From: Nitrospirota bacterium | GTDB lineage: Bacteria; Nitrospirota; Thermodesulfovibrionia; Thermodesulfovibrionales; JdFR-88 | Assembly: GCA_021813765.1 (NCBI GenBank) | Contig: JAKAJM010000001.1 | Location: forward strand, 1-64,000 | Reading direction: 5' to 3' | DNA length: 64,000 nucleotides | Shown: one piece after another, positions 10,752 through 21,517 of the stretch | Layout: every line of letters starts with the position of its first letter | Position numbering within the stretch: the first letter of the stretch is position 1 | Program-made: the position numbers and the translations under genes | The notes under the pieces: model-generated | What the model saw: the letters and a program-made list of their open reading frames with translations, nothing else | The model's database searches: none | What the model was told of the DNA's origin: nothing

Positions 10752-11281
10752 TGAATTACAGAAATTCCACTGCCATATAAGCAAGCGATTTGGCGAAGAT
10801 GAAATAGAGATACGGTTTGTACATTCAAGCGATTTTGAGATAGGTCCCAGTGAACGATTTAGCGTACCGGGAGTGAAGATGCTGAACAGGTGCAAAAACA
10901 GGGACGGCGGAATCTTTGAGCCGGGATGCGGCGACGGCAAGTGGGAGCGCACACTTATAATCCTTTATGGGAAACCGCTTGGCAGCGAGGGCAAAGATGT
11001 CTATCATTTGTGCATCGAATGCGCCCAAAAAATATCGGAGCGAGCGAAGGCCCAGGGACACTGGACAAATTTCTGCGGCTGAAAATTTCTTGCAAAAATC
11101 CGCCTGCAAAACCTGGCGCAGCTTTCCTCCGCACCTTTACTCGTCCAATTTAGCCTGAGATGGCCTCGTGAGGCTTACGGTTTTCTTTTGCAGTTTGAGG
11201 AAAGCAGCGGTTTGCACGTTAAAAAAACAATCGATCTTTCCATAAGAAAATTCAAGTGTGTCGTTGTGTTATGGTAAAGAC

Positions 11282-12205
11282 ATGCCCGGTTCAGACGCGC
11301 TAAAACTCTTTAGCTTGCCTTTTTATGCGATGGGGTCCGCTTGCATATTACACCTTTATGCCCGCCCTGAAGAAGGCAACAGGATCGCCAGAAACGCTGT
11401 TTCGGAGGTTCTGAGAATAGAGGCGCGATACTCTAGGTACCGCGCTGACAGTGTTTTGTCTGAAATCAACAGGGCAGCGGGAAATGGCGGCAGCATTGCT
11501 GTGGATGAAGAAACAGCCCGGCTGCTGGATTACGCGTACTCCTGTTATCAAAAAAGCGGCAAATTGTTCGACATCACTTCCGGGATTTTGCGGAAGGCCT
11601 GGGATTTTTCATCAGGGCGTCTGCCGGAACAACAGGCAATTGATGAGCTGTTGCGATTTGTAGGCATGGATAAGATTGTCTGGGAGCCTCCGCGGCTGAC
11701 CTTTACGGCTCCGGGGCTGGAGCTGGATCTCGGCGGCATCGGCAAAGAGTATGCTGCCGACAGGGCGGCTGAAATCTGCAGGGGCCACGGCATAGAGCAT
11801 GGGCTGGTAAACCTTGGAGGCGATATCCACGTAATTGGTCCCGGCCCTTCCGGCCAACCATGGCTTATTGATATAAACCACCCGAGAATGCCGGAGACAT
11901 CAATTGCCTCAATTGCCATAGAACGGGGCTCCCTGGCAACCAGCGGCGATTATGAGAGATATATGGAAGTGAATGGAAAGCGCTATTGCCATATCTTAAG
12001 CCCTTTAACCGGATGGCCGGTTTCCGGACTGTCTTCAGTCAGCGTGGCAGCCGGTCAGTGCCTGGTGGCAGGCAGTATTTCCACCATGGCCATGCTTAAA
12101 GGGAAAGAGGGCATCCATTGGCTCACGAATATAAATGCGCCGCACATATGGATGGACGAAGATGGAAATAAAGGAGGCACGATGCCCTCCCCCATCTCAT
12201 TTTGA
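11282..12205 (+). CDS. apbE: FAD:protein FMN transferase (ApbE)
   Basis: DLGGIGKEYAADRA, NLGGDIHVIG, SGDYERY motifs; ATG at 11282. Confidence 0.92.
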   Translation: MPGSDALKLFSLPFYAMGSACILHLYARPEEGNRIARNAVSEVLRIEARYSRYRADSVLSEINRAAGNGGSIAVDEETARLLDYAYSCYQKSGKLFDITSGILRKAWDFSSGRLPEQQAIDELLRFVGMDKIVWEPPRLTFTAPGLELDLGGIGKEYAADRAAEICRGHGIEHGLVNLGGDIHVIGPGPSGQPWLIDINHPRMPETSIASIAIERGSLATSGDYERYMEVNGKRYCHILSPLTGWPVSGLSSVSVAAGQCLVAGSISTMAMLKGKEGIHWLTNINAPHIWMDEDGNKGGTMPSPISF

Positions 12206-12248
12206 TCGTGCCTTTTTCGCCTTTCGCTTCCGCTAAAAAACAAAAAAA

Positions 12249-12470
12249 TCAGACGTACTTGTTCACCAGCTGCCCTGTTTTTTCATCCGGCCCGGATTTG
12301 ACCAGTGCATTCAGGGCATCAAGGCTGCTGCTGAGGGTCTGTGAAGGTGTGCTTCCCAGGGATCTCGTGTTTTGATGGTGCCTTTGATGGACATTCGATG
12401 TCCCTTGCATTTTCGCGCTGGCCCCTGACCGTACTTTGGGCATACCCGCACCGCCAACCGCCATACTCAT
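12249..12470 (-). CDS. Small hypothetical protein
   Basis: 73 aa, ATG preceded by GGGAGG at good spacing; no recognised domain. Confidence 0.5.
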   Translation of the reverse strand: MSMAVGGAGMPKVRSGASAKMQGTSNVHQRHHQNTRSLGSTPSQTLSSSLDALNALVKSGPDEKTGQLVNKYV

Positions 12471-12786
12471 GCCAAGCCTCCCTTTGAAACATACGGCATA
12501 TGTTTATAAAAAGTTACGTCCATCAATCTTATGGCCTTTAAGCCTCTTATCGTATTTTTATGCTATAAACTTTAATTATGCTAAAAACATCGAAAAATCA
12601 GCAGTTTACCCCGCCACCGATGGTTTTTTGTTGGAGTGCTTCGCGTATTTGAAATTGTAAGGTGCGGAGTCCCGGAGAAAACCGATTCCCGCGCAGCAGT
12701 AAGGAAGGCGCATGCCCCCTTTTTTTGTTTTACAATTTAAAATCGGGTGCGGAAACAAACAAAGTCCGATATTTTAAAATACGTTC

Positions 12787-13455
12787 ATGAACCTTTGGAA
12801 TAAAGCTTTCCTTTATACGCTGCCGGGCAACGTCATCAGATCTTTCCGGGGCCGTAAGCTGCTTTTGCACTTGCTAGCCATAGGCCTCACATATGTGATT
12901 GTCGCTTCAGGCTTTGACTGGAGATATTTTGAAATCGTAAGGCCGATTTCCAGGTATTTCTTCCCGGCGGTCATTTTAGGCTGGTATGTGCCCATGATAT
13001 TTCCCATAGTCCTGTTCCTGGCCGGGCTTGTCTATAAAAATCAGAGGACTGTCTACACTGCCTATGCAACCGCGCAGGCAGCCATAATCGGTCTTTTCAT
13101 TGCTTCATTTTACAAGGCTTTCACAGGAAGGCCCGGCCCCGGGCACCTTATGGGCCCGCTGGCCAATGCCAGCAGGGAGTTTCGTTTCGGTTTCCTGAGA
13201 GGAGGAGTTTTCTGGGGATGGCCGTCTTCACACACTACCGTTGCATTCGCCATGGCAATGTCTATTTGGATGCTGTATTCCGGTAACAGGAAAATTCGAT
13301 GTGCCGCTTTACTATACGCCTTTTATATAGGCATAGGCGTTTCCATGACAATTCACTGGTTTTCGGATTTTATTGCGGGAATATTCATTGGATCGGCCAT
13401 AGGGACCACAGTCGCCAGCACGTTCAAAAGGCTGGCCCGCTCAATTTCCCCTTAG
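12787..13455 (+). CDS. PAP2-family phosphatase
   Basis: GRPGPG..., WPSSHTTVAFAMA, HWFSDFIAG phosphatase motifs; TM segments. Confidence 0.9.
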   Translation: MNLWNKAFLYTLPGNVIRSFRGRKLLLHLLAIGLTYVIVASGFDWRYFEIVRPISRYFFPAVILGWYVPMIFPIVLFLAGLVYKNQRTVYTAYATAQAAIIGLFIASFYKAFTGRPGPGHLMGPLANASREFRFGFLRGGVFWGWPSSHTTVAFAMAMSIWMLYSGNRKIRCAALLYAFYIGIGVSMTIHWFSDFIAGIFIGSAIGTTVASTFKRLARSISP

Positions 13456-13593
13456 CGCCGGGATTCTCTCTGGAAAGACCATTTATTCAGGTTGGCTTCA
13501 GCCCCGCCATATTTTCGCAGAGTCAATATCTTCAGAACAATCGGTTGAAGCGGACGGATACGTATACTACAATGTAACTGTTTATACGTCGCT

Positions 13594-15870
13594 ATGGTGG
13601 GAGCTGCAATGACAGCATTCGATCCCGGGGGCGTCTGCAAAGGAACCAGAAAATCCCGCTATATATTTCTTGCCACGCTTATCTTTGTTGTTTTTTATTC
13701 AGTCAACGCCTCTTTCGCCGCCTGCGCTTCCAAGGCTTGTTATCGCCACCGGCCTAAAATCGGTCTTGTGCTGGGCGGCGGGGGAGCAAAGGGCGCAGCC
13801 GGTATCGGCGTGCTGAAGGTGCTTGAAAAACTGAAGGTCCCGGTAGACTACATTGTAGGCACCAGCATGGGAGCTATCGTGGGGGCGCTCTACGCCTCGG
13901 GCCTGTCTGCCGAAGAGATCGAAAAGGAAGTGAAATCGATAAACTGGAAAGACGTCTTTTCCGGGGAGCCCAAACGCGAGGATATCGACTACCGGAGGAA
14001 AAGAGAGGATTATGAGATCCTGTCCGGTCTGCAACTGGGCATCAAGAACGGCAAGATCGTAATGCCAAAGGGTCTCATCAAGGACCAGAATGTGAACGTG
14101 CTTTTCGAGACACTTATGCTTCATACGGCAGGCATATCTGATTTTGACAAGCTTCCGATCCCCTTCCGAGCGGTTGCCGCAGACGCGGTGACCGGCAAGA
14201 TGATAGTGCTCAGGAGCGGGAATCTTGCGGAAGCGGCCAGGGCGAGCATGTCCGTGCCTGGCGCTTTTCCGCCGGTAGAACTGAACGGCAGGCTGCTTAT
14301 GGACGGAGGCATTGTCCGGAATCTCCCGGTGGATATTGCCCGGAAGATGGGCGCAGACATAATCATCTGCGTCGACGTGGGAAAACCGCTGAAGACCGGA
14401 AAAGAGCTTATCAGCCCCATTTCGGTCATGAGCCAGATGATCGATATCATGATAAAAAAGAATGTTGATGCCCAGATCAAAACCCTTGGCCCAAACGATG
14501 TCTACATTCATCCGGACCTTGGGCAACTGGACTCCACGGATTTCGACAAGTCGGCCGAGATCATCCGTATCGGCGAGAAAGCCGCCATGGAAAAGATTGC
14601 GGAGCTTAAGAGATACTCCGTGTCCGATGCGGAATATGCCGCCTTTGTTGCACATCATCAGCGCAGCATGGTGAAAGAGGTGAAGATCGCCTCGGTGAAG
14701 GTCGAGGTGGTGGGCGAGACTAAAATCCCGCCGGAGGTCGTGGCAAGCAGGCTTTCCATTAAGCCCGGCGGCATCGTGGATACGGAGAAGCTTAAGAAAG
14801 AGGCGGGCATAGTGTACGGCACGGGCGATTTCGAACGCGTGGACCTGAATGTCAAGAAGCGGGAAGACGGCTACGAGCTCCTTGTGAGAGCGAAGGAGAA
14901 GTCCTGGGGGCCAAATTACCTCCGTTTCGGGGTTGCCCTCGAAAGCGATTTTGAAGGGGGCAGCAAATACAATATACTCCTTGATTATACCAGGCGCTGG
15001 GTCGACAGCCTTGGCGCGGAGTGGAAGACGCAGCTTAATCTGGGTTCGGTGACCGGCATCTACTCGGAGTTTTACCAGCCCCTTACCATATCACATCTTT
15101 TTTTCATATCCCCCAGCGCCCTTTGGAAACGTGAGCTGTACGATGTCTATGCCGGCAGCCACAGGGAAGCCTCTTACAGCGTCGCAAGTTATGGCGGAGG
15201 CATCGATTTCGGTTATCAGCCCTGGATGTATGGTGAAGCGAGACTGGGCCTTGTGTTTGGCCATTTCAGGGCAAAGGCGCAGACTGGAAGTGTTGTTTTG
15301 CCCGAGGACCATGCAACACGCGGCGCCATTGTCGCCAGGGGGAGGCTCGATCAGCTCGATAACGTGAACTTTCCGAATAAGGGGTATGTTGCGGAGTTCA
15401 AATTCCTTTCGTCCCTACGTGCTCTTGGGTCAGATTATGCATACAATAAATTGGAGGGCGCCGTGCTGGGGGCCGAAACCTTCGGAAAGCAGACGGTCCT
15501 GGTGTCCTTGTCAGCCGGGTCCCGCATTGGCAACCCCCTGCCGTTCTATGATCCGTTCACGCTCGGGGGGTTCCTCAAGCTCTCCGGCCTGCGAACGAAC
15601 CAGTTGCTTGGGCAATCAATGATGCTCTGGCGGCTGATCACTTACCGCAAGATGGGACACTCTTTCATCGGCGATTTTTATTTGGGGGGCTCGCTTGAAT
15701 CCGGAAATACCTGGGAAGAAGGCCGGAAGCAGTTCGATCTCGGCAATCTCAGGCTGGCCGGAAGCCTGTTTGCTGGATACGATACAGTTTTGGGGCCCTT
15801 TTACCTTGCCTTCGGACATGCCGACGGCGGCTTCAATGCCGGGTATTTCTATCTGGGCAGGACATTCTGA
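13594..15870 (+). CDS. Patatin-like phospholipase with C-terminal POTRA/BamA-like outer-membrane barrel
   Basis: GLVLGGGGAKGAAGIG oxyanion motif, GTSMG (GxSxG), DGGIVRN (DGG); C-terminal beta-barrel-like repeats ending in aromatic F. Confidence 0.92.
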   Translation: MVGAAMTAFDPGGVCKGTRKSRYIFLATLIFVVFYSVNASFAACASKACYRHRPKIGLVLGGGGAKGAAGIGVLKVLEKLKVPVDYIVGTSMGAIVGALYASGLSAEEIEKEVKSINWKDVFSGEPKREDIDYRRKREDYEILSGLQLGIKNGKIVMPKGLIKDQNVNVLFETLMLHTAGISDFDKLPIPFRAVAADAVTGKMIVLRSGNLAEAARASMSVPGAFPPVELNGRLLMDGGIVRNLPVDIARKMGADIIICVDVGKPLKTGKELISPISVMSQMIDIMIKKNVDAQIKTLGPNDVYIHPDLGQLDSTDFDKSAEIIRIGEKAAMEKIAELKRYSVSDAEYAAFVAHHQRSMVKEVKIASVKVEVVGETKIPPEVVASRLSIKPGGIVDTEKLKKEAGIVYGTGDFERVDLNVKKREDGYELLVRAKEKSWGPNYLRFGVALESDFEGGSKYNILLDYTRRWVDSLGAEWKTQLNLGSVTGIYSEFYQPLTISHLFFISPSALWKRELYDVYAGSHREASYSVASYGGGIDFGYQPWMYGEARLGLVFGHFRAKAQTGSVVLPEDHATRGAIVARGRLDQLDNVNFPNKGYVAEFKFLSSLRALGSDYAYNKLEGAVLGAETFGKQTVLVSLSAGSRIGNPLPFYDPFTLGGFLKLSGLRTNQLLGQSMMLWRLITYRKMGHSFIGDFYLGGSLESGNTWEEGRKQFDLGNLRLAGSLFAGYDTVLGPFYLAFGHADGGFNAGYFYLGRTF

Positions 15871-15886
15871 ACAGGTCTTGCTCCGG

Positions 15887-16056
15887 CTAGTGTGGCGTTT
15901 CAAAAATAACTGTCATAATTCTGTCATTCCGGCCGGATTTATTCTGATTGCGGATAAAAACGGGCGGAATCGGCCTTAAAGGACAGATTCACGACGCGCT
16001 ACGCTTGCGGGAATGACAATAAATTAATGCTAAAAACTTTTGAAACACCTCACTAG
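15887..16056. repeat. MITE-like repeat, type A
   Basis: CTAGTGTGGCGTTTCAAAA ... TTTTGAAACACCTCACTAG terminal inverted repeats with REP-like core. Confidence 0.85.
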
Positions 16057-16098
16057 CGCTTTTATTTGAACGGGAATTGTGAATCCCGCTCCACCTGG

Positions 16099-16989
16099 TC
16101 AGAGGTGCAGAAGCCTGTCTACCTTTATGAGCCCCCTGAAGGCCTCCCCGATGCCCAGAAGCTTTCCGCCGGGGGCCTTTATCCTTACACTCCCTGAAAT
16201 GGACAGGCGTGTCCTGAAAGAGGCTCCGTTTTGTATCCTTTTCAAATCCCGGCCGTCTGTCTGAACCTCTTCAAGAAAGCCCAGGGCCCGGTCTATCTCA
16301 AGGAGCGCGGCGGGTGCTGTGAGCGCGCCCTCAGGGCCCAGCTCCTCCGGAAGGGCGGAGTCTTTTACGTCAAAAGGCCCTATCGCCGTCCTCCTCAGGC
16401 TTGCGACGTGGGCGAAGGTACCCATTTTAATGCCGATGTCATCAGCAAGGGTCCTTATGTAGGTCCCTTTCGAGCAGGACACCAGAAGCCTGGCAAAAGG
16501 CGGCTCGTAGTGAAGCAGCCTTAGCTCGCTTATCTCCACCTCCCGCTCCTCGCGGGCAACCTCTATCCCCTGCCTGGCCAGCTCGTAAAGCGGCTTGCCG
16601 TCCTTCTTAAGCGCGGAATACATTGGCGGCATCTGCCTGGTCCTGCCAAGGAAAAGCGAAAGAGTTTCCTCAAGGGCGGCGCGGTCCACGTCCGCGCTGC
16701 CAGTGCCGGTAATGGCGCCGCAGGCGTCGAAGGTGTCCGTCCGCTGGCCAAATTTTATGGTGGTCTCGTATTTTTTGGGAAGGTCGAGAAGGAAACGGCT
16801 GACCTTTGTTGCCTCGCCGGTGCAGACGATCAGAAGCCCGGTTGCCAGGGGATCGAGCGTGCCCGTATGGCCTGCCTTTTTGATGCCCATGCGCCTTTTT
16901 ACAAGGCTTACCGCCTGCTGCGAGGTAAGCCCTTCTGTTTTGTCCAGCAAGATGACCTTATTCATGGTGGAGCCCATTATTTTACACAA
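16099..16989 (-). CDS. truB: tRNA pseudouridine(55) synthase
   Basis: LLDKTEGLTSQQAV, KAGHTGTLDPLATGLL. Confidence 0.95.
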   Translation of the reverse strand: MCKIMGSTMNKVILLDKTEGLTSQQAVSLVKRRMGIKKAGHTGTLDPLATGLLIVCTGEATKVSRFLLDLPKKYETTIKFGQRTDTFDACGAITGTGSADVDRAALEETLSLFLGRTRQMPPMYSALKKDGKPLYELARQGIEVAREEREVEISELRLLHYEPPFARLLVSCSKGTYIRTLADDIGIKMGTFAHVASLRRTAIGPFDVKDSALPEELGPEGALTAPAALLEIDRALGFLEEVQTDGRDLKRIQNGASFRTRLSISGSVRIKAPGGKLLGIGEAFRGLIKVDRLLHL

Positions 16990-17032
16990 AGCGGACAGGG
17001 TGAATCAAAAGAGGCAGGAAGCGGCCGGGTTT

Positions 17033-17689
17033 TCAGGCCTTTTTCTTTTTGGGCACTTTCTGCCAGTCCTTCAGGAACTTGTCCATCCCCGCGTCGGTCA
17101 GAGGGTGCCTGGTGAGCTGCTTGATGACCGAAAACGGGATGGTGGCCACATGCGCGCCCAGCCTTGCGGACTCTACCACGTGCATGGGGTTTCTGATGCT
17201 AGCAACGATCACCTGGGTATCGAACATGTAATTTTCGAGGATCGTCATTATGTCTGCGATAAGCTCCATGCCGGTCTGGCTGATGTCGTCAAGTCTGCCT
17301 ACAAACGGGCTTATGTAGGTTGCTCCGGCCTTTGCGGCAAGAAGCGCCTGGGTGGGGGAGAATACTAGCGTCACGTTTGTCTTTATGCCAAGGGAAGAGA
17401 GTTTTTTTACTGCCTTAAGCCCTTCCTCCGTCATGGGTATCTTGACCACGATGTTCTTTGCGATGGCCGCAAGCGACCTGGCCTCCTTCACCATGCCCTC
17501 CGCGTCGAGCGCCACGACCTCCGCGCTCACCGGCCCCTTCGCCACCCGGCAGATCTCCTTCAGGAGCCCGAAAGGTTCGCGGTTTTCCTTGCTGATCAAG
17601 CTCGGGTTGGTGGTGACCCCGTCAACCACGCCCATGCTCCATGCCTCTTTTATCTCATTCAGATTTGCCGTATCGATGAATATCTTCAT
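17033..17689 (-). CDS. Transaldolase / fructose-6-phosphate aldolase family
   Basis: [47 protein letters not shown]. Confidence 0.94.
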   Translation of the reverse strand: MKIFIDTANLNEIKEAWSMGVVDGVTTNPSLISKENREPFGLLKEICRVAKGPVSAEVVALDAEGMVKEARSLAAIAKNIVVKIPMTEEGLKAVKKLSSLGIKTNVTLVFSPTQALLAAKAGATYISPFVGRLDDISQTGMELIADIMTILENYMFDTQVIVASIRNPMHVVESARLGAHVATIPFSVIKQLTRHPLTDAGMDKFLKDWQKVPKKKKA

Positions 17690-17761
17690 AAAGCCGACTT
17701 CCCCCTGTTAAAAAACTTTTTTACGAGTTTTTATTTTGTTTTTTGTGCGTTATTATAGCAA

Positions 17762-17801
17762 AAAACCGGTGACCGGTTTTGTTTTTTGCCGCGGCAAAAA
17801 A
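17762..17801. terminator. Palindromic terminator-like element
   Basis: AAAACCGG-TGA-CCGGTTTT followed by perfect 20-bp palindrome TTTTTTGCCGCGGCAAAAAA between larger minus-strand genes. Confidence 0.55.
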
Positions 17802-17803
17802 AC

Positions 17804-19111
17804 TTATCCGGCCATTTTTTCATTGCTGCCTGCGGCAGGTATTGCCTTCTCTACGATCTCAAGTATGTGCGCCGTCTTTATCCCGGCGCTTTCAAGCTGT
17901 ATCCTGCAGCCGGGGCAGGATGTGACAACAACGCCTGCGCCCTCGTAAGCCTTCACCCTCTTTGAAAGGAGCTCCCGCGAGATTTCCTTGTCCGTAAGGA
18001 AGGACCCGAAACCGCAGCAGCCTTCCTCTTCTGGCCTTTCGATATTCAGGAGCCTTAAAAAGGGTTCCGCGCTGGAGCCAAGACCGTATTTAAGGTGGCA
18101 TGGCTCGTGCCAGACAAGGCGGACGCCCGCTTCCGGTTCCAGCTTGAGCCTGCCCGGGAAAAGCAGAAATTCGGCCGCGTCAACGGCGTTTTCCACGCAG
18201 CCTCCCGCAAGCTCCGGATAGCGCTTTTTAATCATGTACACGCAGGTGGAGCAGGGGCTCACCACCGCCTCGACGTTCAGCTTTCCGAAGATCTCCAGGT
18301 TTTTAACCGCGGACTTCCTGGCCTCGCCCTCAAGGCCAAGGCCACGGAGCGGCATCCCGCAGCATACCTCGCCGCCTGGCAGGACAACCTCGTATCCCGC
18401 GGCAACCAGCATGCCTATAAGGTCCTCTCCGGTCTCCGGCATCAGGTAATTGGCCGAACATCCGGCAAAGACCGCCACCCTGCCAACCGCCTTCCTTGGG
18501 GTTATCACCTGGTGTCCGCTTTTGAGCTGGCGTGCCGGAAGCCTCAGCCCTTCCGGAAAGCGTGGCGCCAGCTTTTTAAGGATGTTGTGCTTAAGTCCGG
18601 TTATGAACCGTGCGGCGCTCATGCCCATGGCAGGCCTGCTCAGGCCCGCACGCAGGGCCGTGCGGGTGAGAAGCCTCCTGGAATCCAGCTTCCTCAGGAC
18701 ATCGCGCGCCCTGTAGATGGACGTTGTGGGTCTGATGCCAACCGGGCAGGACACATCGCACCGCCCGCAGAGCGTGCAGGAAAATATCCGCCCCAAAAGC
18801 CCTTCCGTGGGCTGCGCGTCGCCCCGGGCAAGCCCCCGCAGGAGCATGAGCCTTCCCCTCGGGGAGAAGGCCTCATTGCCTGTAAGCTCGTATACGGGAC
18901 AGCGCGCCTTGCAACTGCCGCAGCGGGCGCAGTCTTCAAGTCCAGGGCCCTCCGGGTTTGCCGCAAGCAGACGCTCGATCGCTCCCGGCTCCAGGTCCCT
19001 GCCCAGGGAATTTCCCTCAAGGAGCTTGCCCAAAAGCCCTTCTCCAAGCTCTTTCACGGACGCGGCAAGCGCCCTGGCCCTTTTGCCCGCGTCCTCACTT
19101 ATTTTTTTCAT
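17804..19111 (-). CDS. (Fe-S)-binding protein, GlcF/LutA-like heterodisulfide-reductase-type CCG protein
   Basis: CARCGSCKARCPVY and CTLCGRCDVSCPVG 4Fe-4S motifs; CCGMPLRG and CCGFGSF CCG motifs. Confidence 0.9.
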   Translation of the reverse strand: MKKISEDAGKRARALAASVKELGEGLLGKLLEGNSLGRDLEPGAIERLLAANPEGPGLEDCARCGSCKARCPVYELTGNEAFSPRGRLMLLRGLARGDAQPTEGLLGRIFSCTLCGRCDVSCPVGIRPTTSIYRARDVLRKLDSRRLLTRTALRAGLSRPAMGMSAARFITGLKHNILKKLAPRFPEGLRLPARQLKSGHQVITPRKAVGRVAVFAGCSANYLMPETGEDLIGMLVAAGYEVVLPGGEVCCGMPLRGLGLEGEARKSAVKNLEIFGKLNVEAVVSPCSTCVYMIKKRYPELAGGCVENAVDAAEFLLFPGRLKLEPEAGVRLVWHEPCHLKYGLGSSAEPFLRLLNIERPEEEGCCGFGSFLTDKEISRELLSKRVKAYEGAGVVVTSCPGCRIQLESAGIKTAHILEIVEKAIPAAGSNEKMAG

Positions 19112-19139
19112 ATTAAGCGGACCAAAAAAATTAAAATTC

Positions 19140-19970
19140 TTATCCCCGTTCTTTCTTGAAACTATCTGTCTCGTGGTTCAGGCTTCCGCTCCTGAACCCC
19201 TCCAGGTCCAGGCAAACGAACCTGAAATGCTCTTTGAGAGCAGCCACTATCTCCTGCCTGGCCGAAAGCGCCAGGGCGAAGTCTGCCTGGCCTGCCTCGA
19301 TCCTTGCCACATCCCCGTGGTCCCTGACACGGAACTCCCTTAGCCCAAGCCTCCTCAGTGCCTCCTCGGAAAGGGCGATCCTTTTCAGCCCTGCCTCTGT
19401 CACGGGCGTGCCGTAGGGCACCCTGGAGGCAAGGCACGGGGAAGACGGCCTGTCCCAGGTGCAAAGGCCAAGCTCCCTGGAAAGACGCCTTATCTGCTCT
19501 TTGCCAAGCCCGGCTTCAAGAAGAGGGCTCCTCACACCGTGCTCCCGCGCGGCCTTCATGCCGGGCCTGAAATCCTTAAGGTCGTCCGCGGTGCTCCCGT
19601 CTATCACGCACCCGAATCCCTCCCTGCGCGCAATATCAGCCAGGGCGCTGAATAGCTCGGACTTGCAGTAATAGCACCTGTCCGGCGGGTTTTCGGAGTA
19701 GCCGGGGTTTTCAAGCTCGCGCGTCTTTATGAGCCTGTGCGGGATGCCTATCACGGAGGCCATCTCGAGGGCGGTCTGCACGTCCCATTTGGGGTGTGAC
19801 GGGGAGGCCGAGGTCACGGCAAGGGCTTTTATGCCGGAGAGCTTCACCGCTTTCAGTAAAAAGGTGCTGTCCACGCCGCCTGAGAAGGCGACCACGGCGC
19901 TTTCAAGGCCCTTGAGCAACCCGGTCAGACGGTCCAGATGCGGATCTGAAAAAAGCTTGTCCAAAAACAA
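19140..19970 (-). CDS. larE: ATP-dependent sacrificial sulfur transferase LarE-like
   Basis: VVAFSGGVDSTFLLK PP-loop, PDRCYYCKSELF, PCLASRVPYG. Confidence 0.88.
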   Translation of the reverse strand: MFLDKLFSDPHLDRLTGLLKGLESAVVAFSGGVDSTFLLKAVKLSGIKALAVTSASPSHPKWDVQTALEMASVIGIPHRLIKTRELENPGYSENPPDRCYYCKSELFSALADIARREGFGCVIDGSTADDLKDFRPGMKAAREHGVRSPLLEAGLGKEQIRRLSRELGLCTWDRPSSPCLASRVPYGTPVTEAGLKRIALSEEALRRLGLREFRVRDHGDVARIEAGQADFALALSARQEIVAALKEHFRFVCLDLEGFRSGSLNHETDSFKKERG

Positions 19971-19999
19971 AACAAAAAGTCCTTTTCTGTTTCTTTCTA

Positions 20000-21508
20000 T
20001 CAGAGCGCCGTTATCTCATAGTTTTCCTGGTGCAGCGCCGGGTCTTCGTTAATGGTCACTTCAAGCCCGTAGGCCTTCTCTATCTCCTCCAGTTTCTGCT
20101 GCTCCTCATCCAGAAGCAGCTCCGCCACCTGCGGGTGCGCGGTTATCACTATGTGCTTGAGCCCGTGCTTCGCCATGCGCTCCGCCTTTCTGAATATCTC
20201 GTAGCAAAGGGTGGTGACGGACCTTATTGTGCCCTTGCCCTCGCAGTAGGGGCAGGACTCAAGGAGGGTCCGGACAAGGCTCTCCCTTACCCGCTTTCTC
20301 GTCATCTGGATGAGGCCGAGCTCCGTTATCTGGGAGATGGTGCTCTTTGTGCGGTCTTTTTTCATCGCTTCCTGGAGCGCGCAAAAAACCTTCTGCCTGT
20401 TTTCGGCCAGCTCCATGTCTATGAAATCGACGATTATTATCCCTCCAAGGTTCCTGAGCCTTATCTGGTATGCTATCTCCTTTACCGCCTCCAGGTTGGT
20501 GCGCAGGATGGTGTCCTCAAGGTCCTGCTTGCCTACATATTTGCCGGTGTTTACGTCTATTACGGACATGGCTTCCGTCTGGTCTATCACGATGTAGCCG
20601 CCGGATTTAAGCCATATCCTTCTGCCAAGGGCCCTCGATATGTCCGCCTCTATGCCGTAGCCTTCAAAGAGCGGCTCGTCCCCCTCGTACAGGTCTATCT
20701 TGCCCAGGAGCTTGGGGAAGTAGCTCTGGACGAAGTTTTTGACCTCCAGGTATTTTTTCTCTGAATCTATGACCATCTCGTCAACGCCGCTTCCCATGAG
20801 GTCCCGCACGCTCCTCAGGACCAGGTCCAGGTCGCCATGCACCAGCGACGGCGCGCTGCACTTCTCGTTCTTCCTGACCACGCTTTCCCAAAGGCTTATG
20901 AGGAAATCGAGGTCCTTCTGGAGGTCTTCCCTGGCCGCCCCCTCGCTTGCGGTCCGCACGATGAGGCCAAAATTCTTAGGCCTTATCGCCTCCACTATCT
21001 CCCGCAGCCGCGAGCGCTCCTGCTCGTCCTCTATCCTGCGCGAAAGGCCTATGTGCTCCAGGTTGGGCATCAGCACCAGGTACCTGCCCGGAAGCGTCAC
21101 ATAGGACGTAACACGCGCCCCCTTGCTGCCTATGGGATTTTTGGAGACCTGCACCAGGATGTCCTGCCCCTCATGCAGGAGCTCCTCTATATGGAGCTCA
21201 TGCCGCTTGCCTTGGAGGAAATCGAGCCCGGAGAAGTTCTCGTCCTCGAACATGAGCGCGTAGTCCTCCACTATGTCGGTGCGTATGTCTGTAACGTAAA
21301 GAAAGGCGGCCTTCTCCAGGCCGATGTCCACAAAGGCGCTCCTCATGCCAGGCAGGATGCGCAGGACCTTTCCCTTGTAAATGTTCCCGGCCAGGCTCGC
21401 GTTCTTTCTGCGCTCCACGTATACCTCCACGACCTGCCCTCCCTCAAGAAGCGCAAGACGCGTCTCATGCCCGGTAACGTTCACAAGTATGCTGTTTAAT
21501 CCGCTCAT
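20000..21508 (-). CDS. rng: Ribonuclease G/E family
   Basis: S1-like N-terminus, IDVNTGKYVGK, GGIIIVDFIDME, CPYCEGKG. Confidence 0.94.
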   Translation of the reverse strand: MSGLNSILVNVTGHETRLALLEGGQVVEVYVERRKNASLAGNIYKGKVLRILPGMRSAFVDIGLEKAAFLYVTDIRTDIVEDYALMFEDENFSGLDFLQGKRHELHIEELLHEGQDILVQVSKNPIGSKGARVTSYVTLPGRYLVLMPNLEHIGLSRRIEDEQERSRLREIVEAIRPKNFGLIVRTASEGAAREDLQKDLDFLISLWESVVRKNEKCSAPSLVHGDLDLVLRSVRDLMGSGVDEMVIDSEKKYLEVKNFVQSYFPKLLGKIDLYEGDEPLFEGYGIEADISRALGRRIWLKSGGYIVIDQTEAMSVIDVNTGKYVGKQDLEDTILRTNLEAVKEIAYQIRLRNLGGIIIVDFIDMELAENRQKVFCALQEAMKKDRTKSTISQITELGLIQMTRKRVRESLVRTLLESCPYCEGKGTIRSVTTLCYEIFRKAERMAKHGLKHIVITAHPQVAELLLDEEQQKLEEIEKAYGLEVTINEDPALHQENYEITAL

Positions 21509-21517
21509 CTGCCTCTT

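Noticed and set aside
10873-11082. 69-aa ORF MKMLNRCKNRDGG...
   Set aside because: No recognisable domain and overlapping alternative frames; too weak to call.
18095-19159. 354-aa plus-strand ORF
   Set aside because: Antisense to the CCG Fe-S protein; no recognisable motif.
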